The translations under genes were made by a program, and so were the position numbers. Of a DNA stretch of 64,000 nucleotides, positions 45,658 to 56,353 are shown in pieces (position 1 is the stretch's first letter; each line of letters begins with the position of its first letter). The notes beneath the pieces were generated by a model. That model searched no databases. It was not told the DNA's origin and saw only the letters and a list, made by a program, of their open reading frames with translations. The stretch is from Tiliqua scincoides (taxonomy: Eukaryota; Chordata; Lepidosauria; Squamata; Scincidae), in NCBI RefSeq assembly GCF_035046505.1, contig NC_089822.1, positions 270,021,024 through 270,085,023 on the forward strand, given 5' to 3'.

Positions 45658-47005
45658 AGAACATAAGAACATAACAACAGCCCCACTGGATCAGGCCATA
45701 GGCCCATCTAGTCCAGCTTCCTGTATCTCACAGCAGCCCACCAAATGCCCCAGGGAGCACACCAGATAACAAGAGACCTCATCCTGGTGCCCTCCCTTGC
45801 ATCTGGCATTCTGACATAACCCATTTCTAAAATCAGGAGGTTGCGGATACACATCATGGCTTGTACCCCATAATGGATTTTTCCTCCAGAAACTTGTCCA
45901 ATTCCCTTTTAAAGGCGTCTAGGCTAGACGCCAGCACCACATCCTGTGGCAAGGAGTTCCACAGACCGACCACACGCTGAGTAAAGAAATATTTTCTTTT
46001 GTCTGTCCTAACCTGCCCAACACTCAATTTTAGTGGATGTCCCCCGGTTCTGGTATTATGTGAGAGTGTAAAGAGCATCTCCCTATCCACTCTGTCCATC
46101 CCCTGCATAATTTTGTATGTCTCAATCATGTCCCCCCTCAGGTGTCTCTTTTCTAGGCTGAAGAGGCCCAAACGCTGTAGCCTTTCCTCATAAGGAAGGT
46201 GCCCCAGCTCCGTAATCATCTTAGTCGCTCTCTTTTGCACCTTTTCCATTTCCACTATGTCTTTTTTGAGATGCGGCGACCAGAACTGGACACAATACTC
46301 CAGGTGTGGCCTTACCATAGATTTGTACAACGGCATTATAATACTAGCCGTTTTGTTTTCAATACCCTTCCTAATGATCCCAAGCATAGAATTGGCCTTC
46401 TTCACTGCCGCCGCACATTGGGTTGACACTTTCATTGACCTGTCCACCACCACCCCAAGATCTCTCTCCTGATCTGTCACAGACAACTCAGAACCCATCA
46501 GCGTATATCTAAAGTTTTGATTTTTTGCCCCAATGTGCATGACTTTACACTTACTGACATTGAAGTGCATCTGCCATTTTGCTGCCCATTCTGCCAGTCT
46601 GGAGAGATCCTTCTGGAGCTCCTCACAATCACTTCTGGTCTTCACCACTCGGAGAAGTTTGGTGTCGTCTGCAAACTTAGCCACTTCACTGCTCAACCCT
46701 GTCTCCAGGTCATTTATGAAGAGGTTGAAAAGCACCAGTCCCAGGACAGATCCTTGGGGCACACCGCTTTTCAGCTCTCTCCATTGTGAAAATTGCCCAT
46801 TGACACCCACTCTCTGCTTCCTGGCCTCCAACCAGTTCTCAATCCACGAGAGGAGCTGTCCTCTAATTCCCTGACTGTGGAGTTTTTTCAGTAGCCTTTG
46901 GTGAGGGACCATGTCAAACGCCTTCTGAAAGTCCAGATATATAATGTCCACGGGTTCTCCCGCATCCACATGCCTGTTGACCTTTTCAAAGAATTCTATA
47001 AGGTT
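45658..47005 (-). mobile_element. CR1/L3 LINE, longest copy, 371-codon open frame
   Basis: Minus-sense. Frame 45854-46969 is open: IIYLDFQKAFDMVPHQRLLK (motif A), LKSGVPQGSVLGLVLFN (motif B), KFADDTKLLRVVKT (catalytic DD), then QERDLGVVVDRSMK, RPHLEYCVQFWSPHLKKD and GLWNSLPQDVVLASSL to MGYKP. It lacks the endonuclease and the N-terminal half of the reverse transcriptase, so it is 5'-truncated, but shows no disabling change in what remains. AAGAACAT tail at left. Confidence 0.9.
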
Positions 47006-48079
47006 CTATAATATTGTCTCAGGCTCTGATTGACTGATTTGGCTAAAAGCCCTGGATATATTGGAGGCATTAATGAGAGACTTTGGAAGTGCTCTTTCTC
47101 TTTGTAGTGGAATAAATCGGTGGTGGATTATAACTACAACTACAACTACAACGTGGGTGTGGACTAAAATGCAGAATTATTTTTGGACCTAATTCTCATT
47201 AGTTCTGAAAGAGTCTCGTTTTCTTTGCACCAGAATATCAGGGACAGTGAGATTGTTTTTGTTTTGTTTTGCCTCTCTCTTCATTAACTATGCTGGACTG
47301 TTATCTGCAAGCGATAAGTAAGGAATGTGGCAGGGCAATACTGATGGTGGAAGGAAGGCAATACTGATGGTGGTGGAAGTAAGGAGAATAATATGCTGTA
47401 GACATCTAGTGGACTAGAGAGAAGCTGCAAGAAAAAGAGAAATAAGAAAAAAAAAATGATGGCATCAGTTTCAGAAGCCTGGATACAAACAGTGCTGACA
47501 AACATGGAGAGATTGCTTGCAATGGAATGGCAGCTGAGTCAGTCTTCACAGATTCAAGCCAGTTTGGAGACTCTCTCCCAACAGATAGATGTGTGCAAGG
47601 AGCAATTGGGAGATGTGAAGAAACAAGCAGAAGATAAACTAGGGAGTGTGAGAAAGCGGAAAGAATGCTGGTGAGGGATGAAATCACCATCAGAAGAGTG
47701 GACACGGAGAGATATCAACAGGATGAAGAGGAGGCGCTGATGGAGATCAAGACAGACAAAATGAACAGAGCAATGTGAGTGCACAAAATTTGCTGGAACA
47801 AAAAGGAAAAAATACATCCCAGTTAACTGGAAGAAGGAACACATCCTGTGCAAGAAAGTGTGGATCTATTAGATTCTGTTATAGAAATAAATTACTAAAG
47901 ATATTACAGGAGAAAAAATGGAAAGTGAGAAAGAAAAAGAAACCTGAGAGTTAACCTGAGGGTTAAAGAAAACTGGAGGATTTACTCAGTTAATAACAAT
48001 GGCCCAAACTTATCTAAAAAAAAAATACATACGAAATTGATAAATATGAATTAGAATGTATTAAAAAAATAGCTGGAAA

Positions 48080-48615
48080 TGTAAATGTGTGGAAGAATTG
48101 TTTTATATGTGGCTATTATGTCAAAGAAAAAAATGTAATTAGATTGGAGAATGTTAAAGAATATATTATAAGAGATTGTTGGTTTCATCACAGTTTGGAA
48201 ATTAGATTATTTTTACTTAATATTAATGAGTAATTGAACTAGTTGAGGACTGATAGAAAGTGAATATTTAGAAAATATATTATAGGGAAGTTGAAAAATT
48301 TATTATATGTGATATAAGAAATGCATAAATGATTAGAAGAGTTAGAAGTAGATGGAAGAATTGTTTTATATGTAGTTGCTATTTAAAAAATATAATTAGA
48401 ATGGAGTATAGTAAAGAATTGATTATAAGAGATTGTTGATTTTGTCATATCTTGGTAACTAGATTATTTTTGCTTTAATATTAATGAGCAATTGAAGTTA
48501 GTTTACGCTTGTTAGAAAGTGAATATTTAGAAAATATAGTATAGGGCATTAGGAAGAACTTATCGTATATGATATAAATAAATGGATAAAATGAATAAGA
48601 GGTAGAAGTAGATGA
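48080..48615. repeat. Tandem duplication (about 260 bp) in the L1 3' part
   Basis: Unit 1 about 48090-48350 and unit 2 about 48351-48615 share GGAAGAATTGTTTTATATGT, TATAAGAGATTGTTG and AAAGTGAATATTTAGAAAAT, with moderate divergence. Confidence 0.75.
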
Positions 48616-49211
48616 GTAAGTAGATTAGGAGATATAGTATGATTAATTAGTAATGGTATATGGTATTTTGCACTCCTAAATGTATGTTATATGTTTGTAT
48701 GTCTGCGTGTGTTAATTAAAAAAAAATTAATAAATATTTTTTTAAAAAGGAAAGGATACTTCTTCAGTCCCCCACAAGGGAGTTCCATTATTGTGGGGCT
48801 GCTACCACAAGACCGAGTCAGAGGCAGTGCTTGCAGTACACCCCCCTTGGATGACCTAAGAGCAGTGGCGTAGCTAGGTCATTTGACACCCGGGGCCCAT
48901 AAATTTTTGTCACCCCCATATGACTTAATTAATTAATTATACACATTTTTATGCCACCTTTCCTCTAAGGAGCTCAGGGTGGTGTGCATGGTTCCTTCCC
49001 TTATTTTGTCCTCCCAACAACCTTGTGAGGTAGGTGAGACTGAGAGATAATAGTCAATGACATGAAATGAATAATAATAATGGCCAGAAGATAAATGCAG
49101 TGAATATTTTCCCACAAGCAATGGATGGAATTCTGCATCAAATGGTATATATTGGTCACTAGAGTGTCACCCCCCCCCCCCCGAGGATGTCTCATTGGTT
49201 CATTTTGAGTT

Positions 49212-49400
49212 AAGCCAGTGGTTCTCAAACTTTTAGCACTGGGACCCACTTTTTAGAATAACAATCTGTCTGGGACCCACCAGAAGTGATGTCGTGGCTG
49301 GAAGTGACATCATCAAGCAAATTCAAATTAAAATTATTTATAATTTTTTATTTTAATTTGCTTGATGATGTCACTTCCAGCCATGACATAACTTCTGGCA
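49212..49400. mobile_element. hAT fragment with a 50-bp palindrome
   Basis: Starts CAGTGGTTCTCAAACTTTT, then GGGACCCACTTTTTAGAATA as in 1816 and 58262. Arms 49280-49333 and 49351-49398 (CCAGAAGTGATGTCGTGGCT and its complement) pair around an AT-rich centre. Confidence 0.7.
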
Positions 49401-49777
49401 AGAAAAAACAAATACAGCTGCAACCTTTTTATACACGAATTTTTTATCTGCAGATTTATTTCAATGTGAATGGGGGGGGGGGGTGAATTCAAAGTCACAC
49501 ACACCTTTGCCTCCTGTGCCCTGTGCTGGTGTCTTGCTTTGTTTCAAGGCAGCTCAAAACAGTGTAAAAAAGCTGTGCCTCGAACAGGTACAGAAGTAGC
49601 CCTGGGGCTATGGAAGAGGCTGTGGAAGATTGTGCGCCTTGCACAGAAACAGTAAGACTCCTTGGAGCCCCTGAGCCATCAAAGAGGCAAGTGCAGAAGA
49701 CTCCACAAGAATGGGAGAGTGGAAGCCAAGGGAAAAACCTCTGTAGCCAAACGGGTGCAGCAAAAAGGAGCACATGC

Positions 49778-49840
<63 letters not shown>

Positions 49841-49866
49841 CACACACACACACACACACACACACT
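49778..49866. repeat. (CTGT)n followed by (CA)n microsatellite
   Basis: About 15 CTGT units to 49840, then about 13 CA units. Apparent Thr-Asp-Arg-Gln or Ser-Val-Cys-Leu repeat proteins here are artefacts. Confidence 0.95.
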
Positions 49867-50169
49867 AGTAGCAGAGGGGGATTGCTTTAAAAAACCCACG
49901 GAGCGTTTTCCTCCAGCTTGTTTGGTTTGCCTTTCTCAAAGCCGAAAATGAGAAGGAAAACCAGGGAACCTCTGCTGAATTCCCCCCTCCTTCAGACTCA
50001 GATGCTGCAGGCTCTCTGTGCTCCAGCCTACACAAGCAAAACAGTCCAGTAAGGAATCCCAAGCATTAGATTTAGGTTACAATTCTCTCTATGCTTTCCT
50101 GGGGGTAAGCCCCATTGACCACAATGGGCCTTACTTCTAAGTAGAATGCACAGCCCTGGACTCTTAAAA

Positions 50170-50442
50170 GCTCATTGCCGCAGGATGTGGTGACGGTATC
50201 TGGCCTGGACGCCTTTAAAAGGGGATTGGACAAGTTTCTGGAGGAAAAATCCATTACAGGTTACAAGCCATGATGTGTATGTGCAGCCTCCTGATTTTAG
50301 AAATGGGCGATGTCAGATGCAAGGGAGGAGGTCTCTTGTTATCTGGTGTGCTCCCTGGGGCATTTGGTGGGCCACTGTGAGATACAGGAAGCTGGACTAG
50401 GTGGGCCCTTGGCCTGATCCAGTGGGGCTGTTCTTATGTTCT
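50170..50442 (+). mobile_element. CR1/L3 3' tail inside the 48863-51449 hAT
   Basis: Plus-sense: CGCAGGATGTGGTGACGGTA, AAAAGGGGATTGGACAAGTT, GGAAGCTGGACTAGGTGGGC, ending TTCTTATGTTCT. Confidence 0.85.
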
Positions 50443-51498
50443 CAGCATCCTGTCTGTGGAACAAGTAGGGACAGCTGGCAACAGGGGAGGGCTGAGTACG
50501 GGAGCGGGGATGTGGTGAGGAGGGAGGAGATTGAAAACCACTGCCTTAGTTTTCTTCCATTCCCAAATGTCAGGCTGTAGGGCTATTTGCTTAACTGTAC
50601 GTAATTTGCGTAACTATGCAATTTGTGTAAAATCACGTTGTTTCTGGTTGACTTGGCACAATGTGGATTTTCCCAATCGAGGACATTCAGGGAACGAAAC
50701 CCCCGTGCGAAACCCCCCACCTGTAAATAGGAAGCCAGACCTGTTCCACCAAGTAACAAGTCCCCCCCCCACAAAACTATCAGTGAGATTTTCAGCCCTC
50801 CCCAGTGCCCACCTTACCAGCTCAAGCCTCTGGTTTATTCTTGAGGGGGGGGGCTCCCTTCTGGAGCATTTGTTGAGCTCCACTTTCATCAGATCAGGAC
50901 CATTCTGCTAACCTTGCATTCCTCTGTGCCCAACTTGACCAGGAGCCAATGCACATTTGCAATTAAATGCACATTAATTGCTCGCAAGTAAATGCAGCCA
51001 TGTGGCTTACTTTAATTTTCCATAGGGGTCAATACATTGTCAGCTTGGAAGGAGGGACTTCCTTCTCAGGTGTTTTTGGGGGGCTGCATTCATCGGATCA
51101 AGACCATTCTGGTGTCATTGGATTCTTCTTGGCCTGCCTTTTCCAAAGGTTTAAAGAAAGTTTGCCTACTCCCGAGTAAACGCTATATGGCCCAGATTCA
51201 CTTTCCATAGGGCCCCATGCATTTTTTGTTTTCTGGTTTTTTGGCCATAACTTTTGATAGAAAAGGGATATTTAACTTTGGTTTTTTTCATTGCATTCTG
51301 CTGTAAATTCTGCATTCAACGGTATTTAGCATGATGGTTTTATTCCTAACCACCACGATGTTAGCTATTTGGATCATTTGTAGTGTCACCCCACCAAGGC
51401 TGGTAGATAGGGCAGACTGCCCCCCTGCCCCTCGCTAGCTACGCCACTGCCTTAGAGGGCAGGCCAGAATGTCTGGGAAGAATCAGTCTGGTAGAAAA

Positions 51499-52020
51499 GG
51501 GCGCAATCCTAACCGGCACTTATGCCGGTATAGGAGCCCCGAAGGCATTGCAAACGTGCCATAAAGTATGTTTGCGTCGCCTTAGGTGGGAGCCGCTGGG
51601 AAGGGAAGCCTCTGTGCCACTGCTTGTGTCAGTGCAAGTGCGCTGGCACAAGTGGCAAAGGTAGGTGTGGGGGGCGTGGGTGGGGCCTGAGGGGGCGTTT
51701 CTGGGCGGGGGAAGGGCCGGCCCACAGGCAGGCGCGCTGGGAGCCAGGGGCGGGGCTGAGATCCAGCAGTTATGCCGGATCCCAACCCCTGTCTCCAGGG
51801 TGAACAGAGCAGTTTCCAGTCGCTCCATTCTCCTCGGACTTGCGCTACTTGCAGAGGTGGAGCAGGTCCAAGGATACCCATTGGGGCATGCAGCCCTTAC
51901 CCAGTGGTAAGGGGAAGAGCTTCCCCTTGACCGTGGCTGAGCTGCTGCAGCCAACAAACCTTTTTTATGCAGCGCAAGCCTCCTGGCTTGCCTGCTCCAG
52001 CACAGGTTAGGATTGCGCCC
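51499..52020. mobile_element. MITE with perfect 16-bp terminal inverted repeats
   Basis: 522 bp bounded by GGGCGCAATCCTAACC and its exact inverse. GC-rich interior. Shorter relatives of the same ends are at 6330-6412 and 61160-61232. Superfamily not assigned; no clear target duplication. Confidence 0.75.
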
Positions 52021-52927
52021 TAAGTCTCTTCAATGCTTCCTCCTGCATTATAGGTATTGCTGAAAGGGCTGCAAAATGTCCTCTATTTCACTGCTTTGAC
52101 ACATCATTTGTGTAAACTTGGAATCCACTTGAACCAGCCCAAGTGGCCTCCTGGTGCTGCCCCTTCCAGGAAACAGACACTAGAATTGGTGCACCCACCT
52201 GAGCCCTGACCCAGTTCTGGGGCTCTGACAAGTCAGGCTGTGCTACCTCCACCCTGGGGCCACCCCGATTTCCCTGTTATGACCTGCAGCCTCCCTCTCT
52301 GTTCAGGAGATCCAGCCAGGAAAGCCCCCATCCTGACAGGTCTCAGGCAATTCTCTCAACTATGCCATTTTTAAAGCCACTGCTGGGAACTTCCAGAGAA
52401 AGCAGGCTTCAAACCACCTTCATGCTCTCTCTGCCTCTCACTCAGTGGTGGGATTCAGTCGGTTCTCACCAGTTCTGTAGAACCCTTTCCTAATGTAGCT
52501 GTGGGTTCGCAGAACCGTTTGCTAATGAGCCCGCAGCCGAGCGCCTGGTGCCGGGGAAGCACGCCTTGAAAAGTCCCTGCGAGAGCCTCGCTGAACCTGC
52601 CCATGGCACCGGCTCTGGGAGTAAGCCCCGTCGGCTAGAATAGGACTGACTTCTGAGGAGACTCGCACAGGCTGGTGCTCTGAGGCTGCAATCCTGCCCA
52701 CACTTCCCTGGGAGGAAGCCCCATTGACTAGAATGGGACTGACTTCTGAAACTCTCCGGGGAAGGGGAGCCTTGCCTGCTCCCTCAGGCGACTGTGGCTT
52801 CCCCCACTCACTGTGCTTTATGTCGCCTGCCTGGCCAGCTCCTCTCCGAGGAGGGGAGGAGGAGGAGGGGAAGCCACAGCAGTTGGGAAGGGCGGGCAGT
52901 TCAAAACTGAGCGAGGAGCAGTGGCCT

Positions 52928-52962
52928 TCCTCCTCCTCCTCCTCCTCCTCCTCCTCCTCCTC
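52928..52962. repeat. (TCC)n microsatellite
   Basis: About 12 units of TCC. Confidence 0.93.
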
Positions 52963-53205
52963 ACTAGGGCAACTGCTGGGGCTGAGGAGAGGAGCAGAGT
53001 CCCCACTTGTTGCTACTTCTTCTGCAGTAGGCAGGGAGCAGTGCCCCACAGGCTCCTCTTGGGCTTCCTCCCCCACCCCCTGCTCCTGTCAGCTCTTGGG
53101 GTGGGCTTCATTTGCCCCATTTAACCCCCTCCCTCCCTAATGATTTGCAGAAGGGCTGAGCAGTGGGAGGGAGGCTGCTTCTTGTGCCTCAGTCTAGGTG
53201 ACCGA

Positions 53206-53245
53206 CCCACACACACACCCACACCCACACCCACACCCACACACA
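53206..53245. repeat. (CCCACA)n simple repeat
   Basis: Variable CA/CCCACA units. Confidence 0.9.
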
Positions 53246-54177
53246 CTTCTGTTTCTGTCATGGTTACTATTGCAGGCATCTTCCTTCTCCAGTAATAGCT
53301 GTGGGGGAGAGTTTTGTTAATGAAATGCAGAAGGGGATTGGCTCCTTTGAGCATCCTTGAACTCAGAGTTGCCTCAGGTTGTTAATTATATTTTTATGCA
53401 TCTGGTGGTAGGTACAGTATTTTTCCTCATTTTTTTAAAACCTGGGGTGTCCCTTCCTCTATGGTTAAAGGGGCATTTGTATTCTGATTTTAACTGTATA
53501 GACAACTCCATGTGAAGCGACCCTCAGATTAACCAGGCGAGTAGCGTCATGCCTCTTTATAGCATAATAACTTTTACAGATGAAGTTGGTTTCATCCCAG
53601 TGAGTTCTCAGGAGTTGGGTTCATGCTAATTGGAGGAGAATGTTTTGAGTAGTTACGCCATTTCTGCCCAATGTTGCATATTTGCAACAGGGAACAAATG
53701 TGTACACCTGTGGGCTGGGCAAAAATGGGTTAATTAATATTGTATCTGCAGTGAAATGTATGAGGGTGAAACTATCATATTTACACTCGTACATTGTTTG
53801 TCAACCAGTGGTAAGGGTACCACCAATGGTATTTGAGTGGTGCTTTCTGGTAGTACTTGTGGGACCTCCTAACATCGACTGCCTGGCAGCGAGACCAGTG
53901 ACTAGGACACTGTTTCTCAATCAATTGAACAGGTACTTTCTGGTGGTGCTTGTGACTCCCCTTCCCACAAGCAGCCCTGGCTCCCTGGAGCCCTGACACC
54001 CTCCCCTAAGCAGCCCTGACCCCATCCCATGTGCACCCATGGGTGTCTGGATAATTGATGGGAATACGGGGGGGGGGGCTACTGGACACCTGATGGGGGA
54101 TACTGGGGGGACTGGACATTGTCATTAGGACATAGAACCTGTTGTTAATTTATTTGAATCCCACCACTGCTCTCATT

Positions 54178-54654
54178 GGATGAGATGCTGTGATGTCACA
54201 GAACGTTCACAAGTATTTTAGCTAGCAAAAGAAAATGGCACCAACAGTGAAGCTTCTGAGAGGAAAGCGAAGGGTCAGGTTGGGTGATCAGTGGCCTCTT
54301 TCTCACAACTGCCATCGGCCCCTGGAGGGAAGCCCAGATATGCACCTGTGAGAGTTTCCCTCTAGGGGCAAATGGCAGCCACTTGAGAGGTGAGGGGAAC
54401 CTGAACCCAGACAGCAGCTCCCCACCCTTGGCCCAAACCATCCAGCGCTCTAAACGGTGATAAGCAGCACCCTGAGTTGAACCCAGAAACTAAAAGGGAG
54501 CCCAAGTAAAACAAAAGATACGAGTCACAAGCTGCACAAGAATAGCCCTCAATGACATTGGTCCTCAATGCCCCTGGCCAGCAGGACTTTGCACCAGTTA
54601 CATCTACATTCTGCTCTTCAATTTTTAGGATTTCCAAGTGGAAGAGGCACTCAC
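54178..54654. other. 3' flank of gene B, nothing recognised
   Basis: Expected to hold the remaining cytoplasmic exons and 3' UTR of gene B. I could not identify them. Confidence 0.35.
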
Positions 54655-54693
54655 TTGATGCTGCTTTTTAGGCTGGTTCCTCTCCTTGAGTCC
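54655..54693 (-). other. Possible cytoplasmic-tail exon of MHC class I gene B
   Basis: A 39-bp stretch between CTCTGCAG and GTGAGT on the minus strand, 360-760 bp downstream of the membrane exons, where class I genes carry small tail exons. In one frame it reads GLKERNQPKKQHQ, basic like a tail. In the phase that follows exon 5 it reaches a stop after eight codons. I cannot tell which is right. Confidence 0.28.
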
Positions 54694-54874
54694 CTGCAGA
54701 GACAGGATCAAAAAGTCAAGGCTGGAAGGGACCTGCAGAGATAATCCAATCCCCTCTCTAGAGATTGGCAGGGCTCTTGGATGTTAACCACCCCCCCCCC
54801 CCCCAAGCAGAAGCTCCTCCAGTCTGGCTTCTGGTCCCAGAAGCTTCCTAGGCAACAAAGGTAGGAAGTCAGAA

Positions 54875-54957
54875 GAACATAAGAACAGCCCCACTGGATC
54901 AGGCCATAGGCCCATCTAGTCCAGCTTCCTGTATCTCACAGCAGCCCCATCAAATGC
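54875..54957 (-). mobile_element. Short CR1/L3 tail in gene B
   Basis: AACATAAGAACAGCCCCACT to CAGCCCCATCAAATGCCA. Only the last 83 bp of the family remain. Confidence 0.8.
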
Positions 54958-55061
54958 CAGAAGGAGAAAATAGTTCCCAGTCTGAGGGGCTCAGGATCTG
55001 AAATCTGCTACTGAATGACGCACACGTGTGGCCCAACAGAGGCATCCAGGGATGTACTTAC

Positions 55062-55145
55062 TGACGTAGATGACTCCAGTCACACTCAAGGCCACCAGGA
55101 CCCCCATGATGACTTCCACAGCATTCAGCCAAGCAGGCACTGAGG
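55062..55145 (-). pseudogene. Tandem second copy of the gene B membrane exon
   Basis: This lies 398 bp downstream of exon 5 and is very like it (SVPAWLNAVEVIMGVLVA, then LSVTGVIYV), with one codon fewer. The donor GTAAGT is intact. The base matching the acceptor AG has changed (CAG to CAC), so splicing would need another AG a few bases inside. It probably is a dead spare exon. Confidence 0.7.
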
Positions 55146-55456
55146 GTGAAATGGAAAGAACATACATTTACTCAGATGGAAATGGGCTCCGCAAAGCCTC
55201 AGGCCAAGATCCTGAGATGCTTCAACTGGAGATGGGGACCCTGAATCTGAGACACATGCAAACCTCTGAGCTGAGCCCCGCTCTGTGGTGGCCCTGATCC
55301 AGGGCAATACCTTCCCTGTGTTCCTCACCAATTGTATTCATGGTCCAGGACACAGAATGAGAAGACAGTTCCCAGTCTGAGGGGCTCAGGATCTGAAATC
55401 TGCTCCTGAATGATGCACACGTGTGGCCCAACAGAGGCATCCAGGGATTTACTTAC

Positions 55457-55543
55457 TGACATAGAAGATGACTCCAGCCACAATCAGGACCACCAGGACC
55501 CCCATGATGACTTCCACAGCATTTAGCCAAGCAGGCACTGAGG
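55457..55543 (-). pseudogene. MHC class I gene B, exon 5 (connecting peptide and membrane span)
   Basis: It is 87 bp with TTTCAG acceptor and GTAAGT donor. The translation is SVPAWLNAVEVIMGVLVV followed by LIVAGVIFYV: a short connector, then one hydrophobic span. Phase fits alpha3. This copy has intact splice sites and is the likelier one to be used. Confidence 0.8.
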
Positions 55544-55760
55544 CTGAAATGGAAAGAACATACATTTACTCAGACGGAAATGGGCTCTGCAAAGCCTCAG
55601 GCCAAGATCCTGAGATGCTTCAACTGGAGATGGGGACCCTGAATCTGAGACACATGCAAACCTCTGAGCTGAGCCCCGCTCTGGGGTGGCCCTGATCCAG
55701 GGCAATACCCTCCCCGTGGAGACCCACTTGAGCTCAGTATCTCAGGACCTCAAGGGAGCC

Positions 55761-56068
55761 TGCAAAACCACTGAGAAAGGTCTCCACTGACCTCATACAA
55801 GGGTCTGATTTTGGGGCACTCTCATGTCACCCGTTCAGAGCAATGAAAGCAGAAGTTTCTGCCTCCTGCTCTCCAGGGTTCCTCTGTCCACTGTTTCCAG
55901 CAGCCACAGCCTCCTTCCAGCCTCCAGCACAGGCGTGTAGCAGCAGCTCTGAGCACTAAATTACAAACTGAGAGTGGCTGAGGCCCACCTCCCAGAATCT
56001 GCCCACCACTCTACCCCCATCCCACAAAGAACTCCCTCCCCAGGCCTCCCTCCCCTGTAGTCTCTCAC
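55761..56068. other. Gene B intron 4
   Basis: No feature seen between the membrane exon block and alpha3. Confidence 0.6.
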
Positions 56069-56353
56069 CAGACTCCTTCACAGCCACATCCAGAGGGTCC
56101 TGCAGCCCATCATGTTCCACATGGCACTGGTAGCGGCTCCTCTCCTTGGGACCAATCTCAATGCTCAGCCAGGTGTAGTAAGTTCCATCTGCGTTGGGGC
56201 TGACAACCCCATGGAACGTGTGCTCCTGCCTGACCTTCCCATCCTTCCTCCAGGTGACATCGATCTCCTTGGGGTAGAAGCCGTGGGCCCGGCAGAGGAG
56301 GGTCTCCAAGCCCTCGTAGCTGTCCTTACGTGTCACCTTTACTATGGGGGGCT
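56069..56353 (-). pseudogene. MHC class I gene B, exon 4 (alpha3, Ig C1 domain)
   Basis: It is 285 bp with CCACAG acceptor and GTGAGA donor, phase 1 at both ends. It encodes an intact immunoglobulin C1 domain: PPIVKVTRKDSYEG, LLCRAHGFYPKEIDVTW, RQEHTFHGVVSPNADGTYY and RYQCHVEHDGLQDP, with the Cys-Trp-Cys core. In class I molecules this domain contacts beta-2-microglobulin and CD8. It is the best preserved exon of gene B. The gap to exon 3 is about 2.8 kb and corresponds to the sequence at the far left of the window for gene A. Confidence 0.92.

Larger units (their letters stand above)
45319..48746 (+). mobile_element. L1-type LINE lacking ORF2, with 17-bp TSD
   Basis: Plus-sense insertion in the old L2, flanked by an exact duplication AAGGAAAGGATACTTCT (45302-45318 and 48747-48763). 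It has a GC-richer 5' UTR (45319-45655), a CR1 insertion (45658-about 47005), an ORF1-like start at 47457 (MASVSEAWIQTVLTNMERLL, then a Gln/Leu-rich likely coiled coil, 72 codons before a stop), an AT-rich 3' part with an internal tandem repeat, and an A/T-rich end. No reverse-transcriptase sequence is present between ORF1 and the 3' end. Confidence 0.8.
48863..51449. mobile_element. hAT-type element, 2.6 kb with nested insertions
   Basis: Ends CAGTGGCGTAGCTAGG and, inverted, CAGTGGCGTAGCTAGC. Flanked by CCTAAGAG (48855-48862) and CCTTAGAG (51450-51457), within an L2. Inside: a SINE-like piece (48928-49065), a second hAT (from 49212), microsatellites and a CR1 (50170-50442). No transposase frame recognised. 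Confidence 0.85.
44986..51498 (-). mobile_element. Old L2-type LINE 3' part, broken into pieces
   Basis: Pieces 44986-45301, 48764-48854 and 51458-51498 line up in order with the L2 at 26590-27020 (e.g. AAGGGAGTTCCATTATTGTG with GGGAGTTCCATAGCGTTGG; GATGACCTAAGAG then GGGCAGGCCAGAATGT with GATGACCTGAGAGGGCGAGC). An L1 and a hAT separate them. Confidence 0.7.
52443..54169. mobile_element. hAT-type element, 1.7 kb
   Basis: Ends CAGTGGTGGGATTCA on both sides (right end inverted). Flanked by CTCTCACT (52435-52442) and CTCTCATT (54170-54177). Holds (TCC)n at 52928-52962 and (CCCACA)n at 53206-53245. No transposase recognised. Confidence 0.88.
54970..55760. repeat. Tandem duplication of about 398 bp carrying the membrane exon
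   Basis: The segment from about 54970 to 55365 is repeated at about 55366-55760. Shared landmarks are the string CAGTCTGAGGGGCTCAGGAT (near 54979 and 55376), the exon itself and the downstream TTCAACTGGAGATGGGGACC. Copies differ at a modest number of sites. Confidence 0.8.

Noticed and set aside
49608-49951. Proteins with Thr-Asp-Arg-Gln or Ser-Val-Cys-Leu repeats
   Set aside because: Translation of the CTGT microsatellite.
48863-51449. Transposase gene inside the 2.6-kb hAT
   Set aside because: No long frame or hAT motif; most of the length is later insertions.
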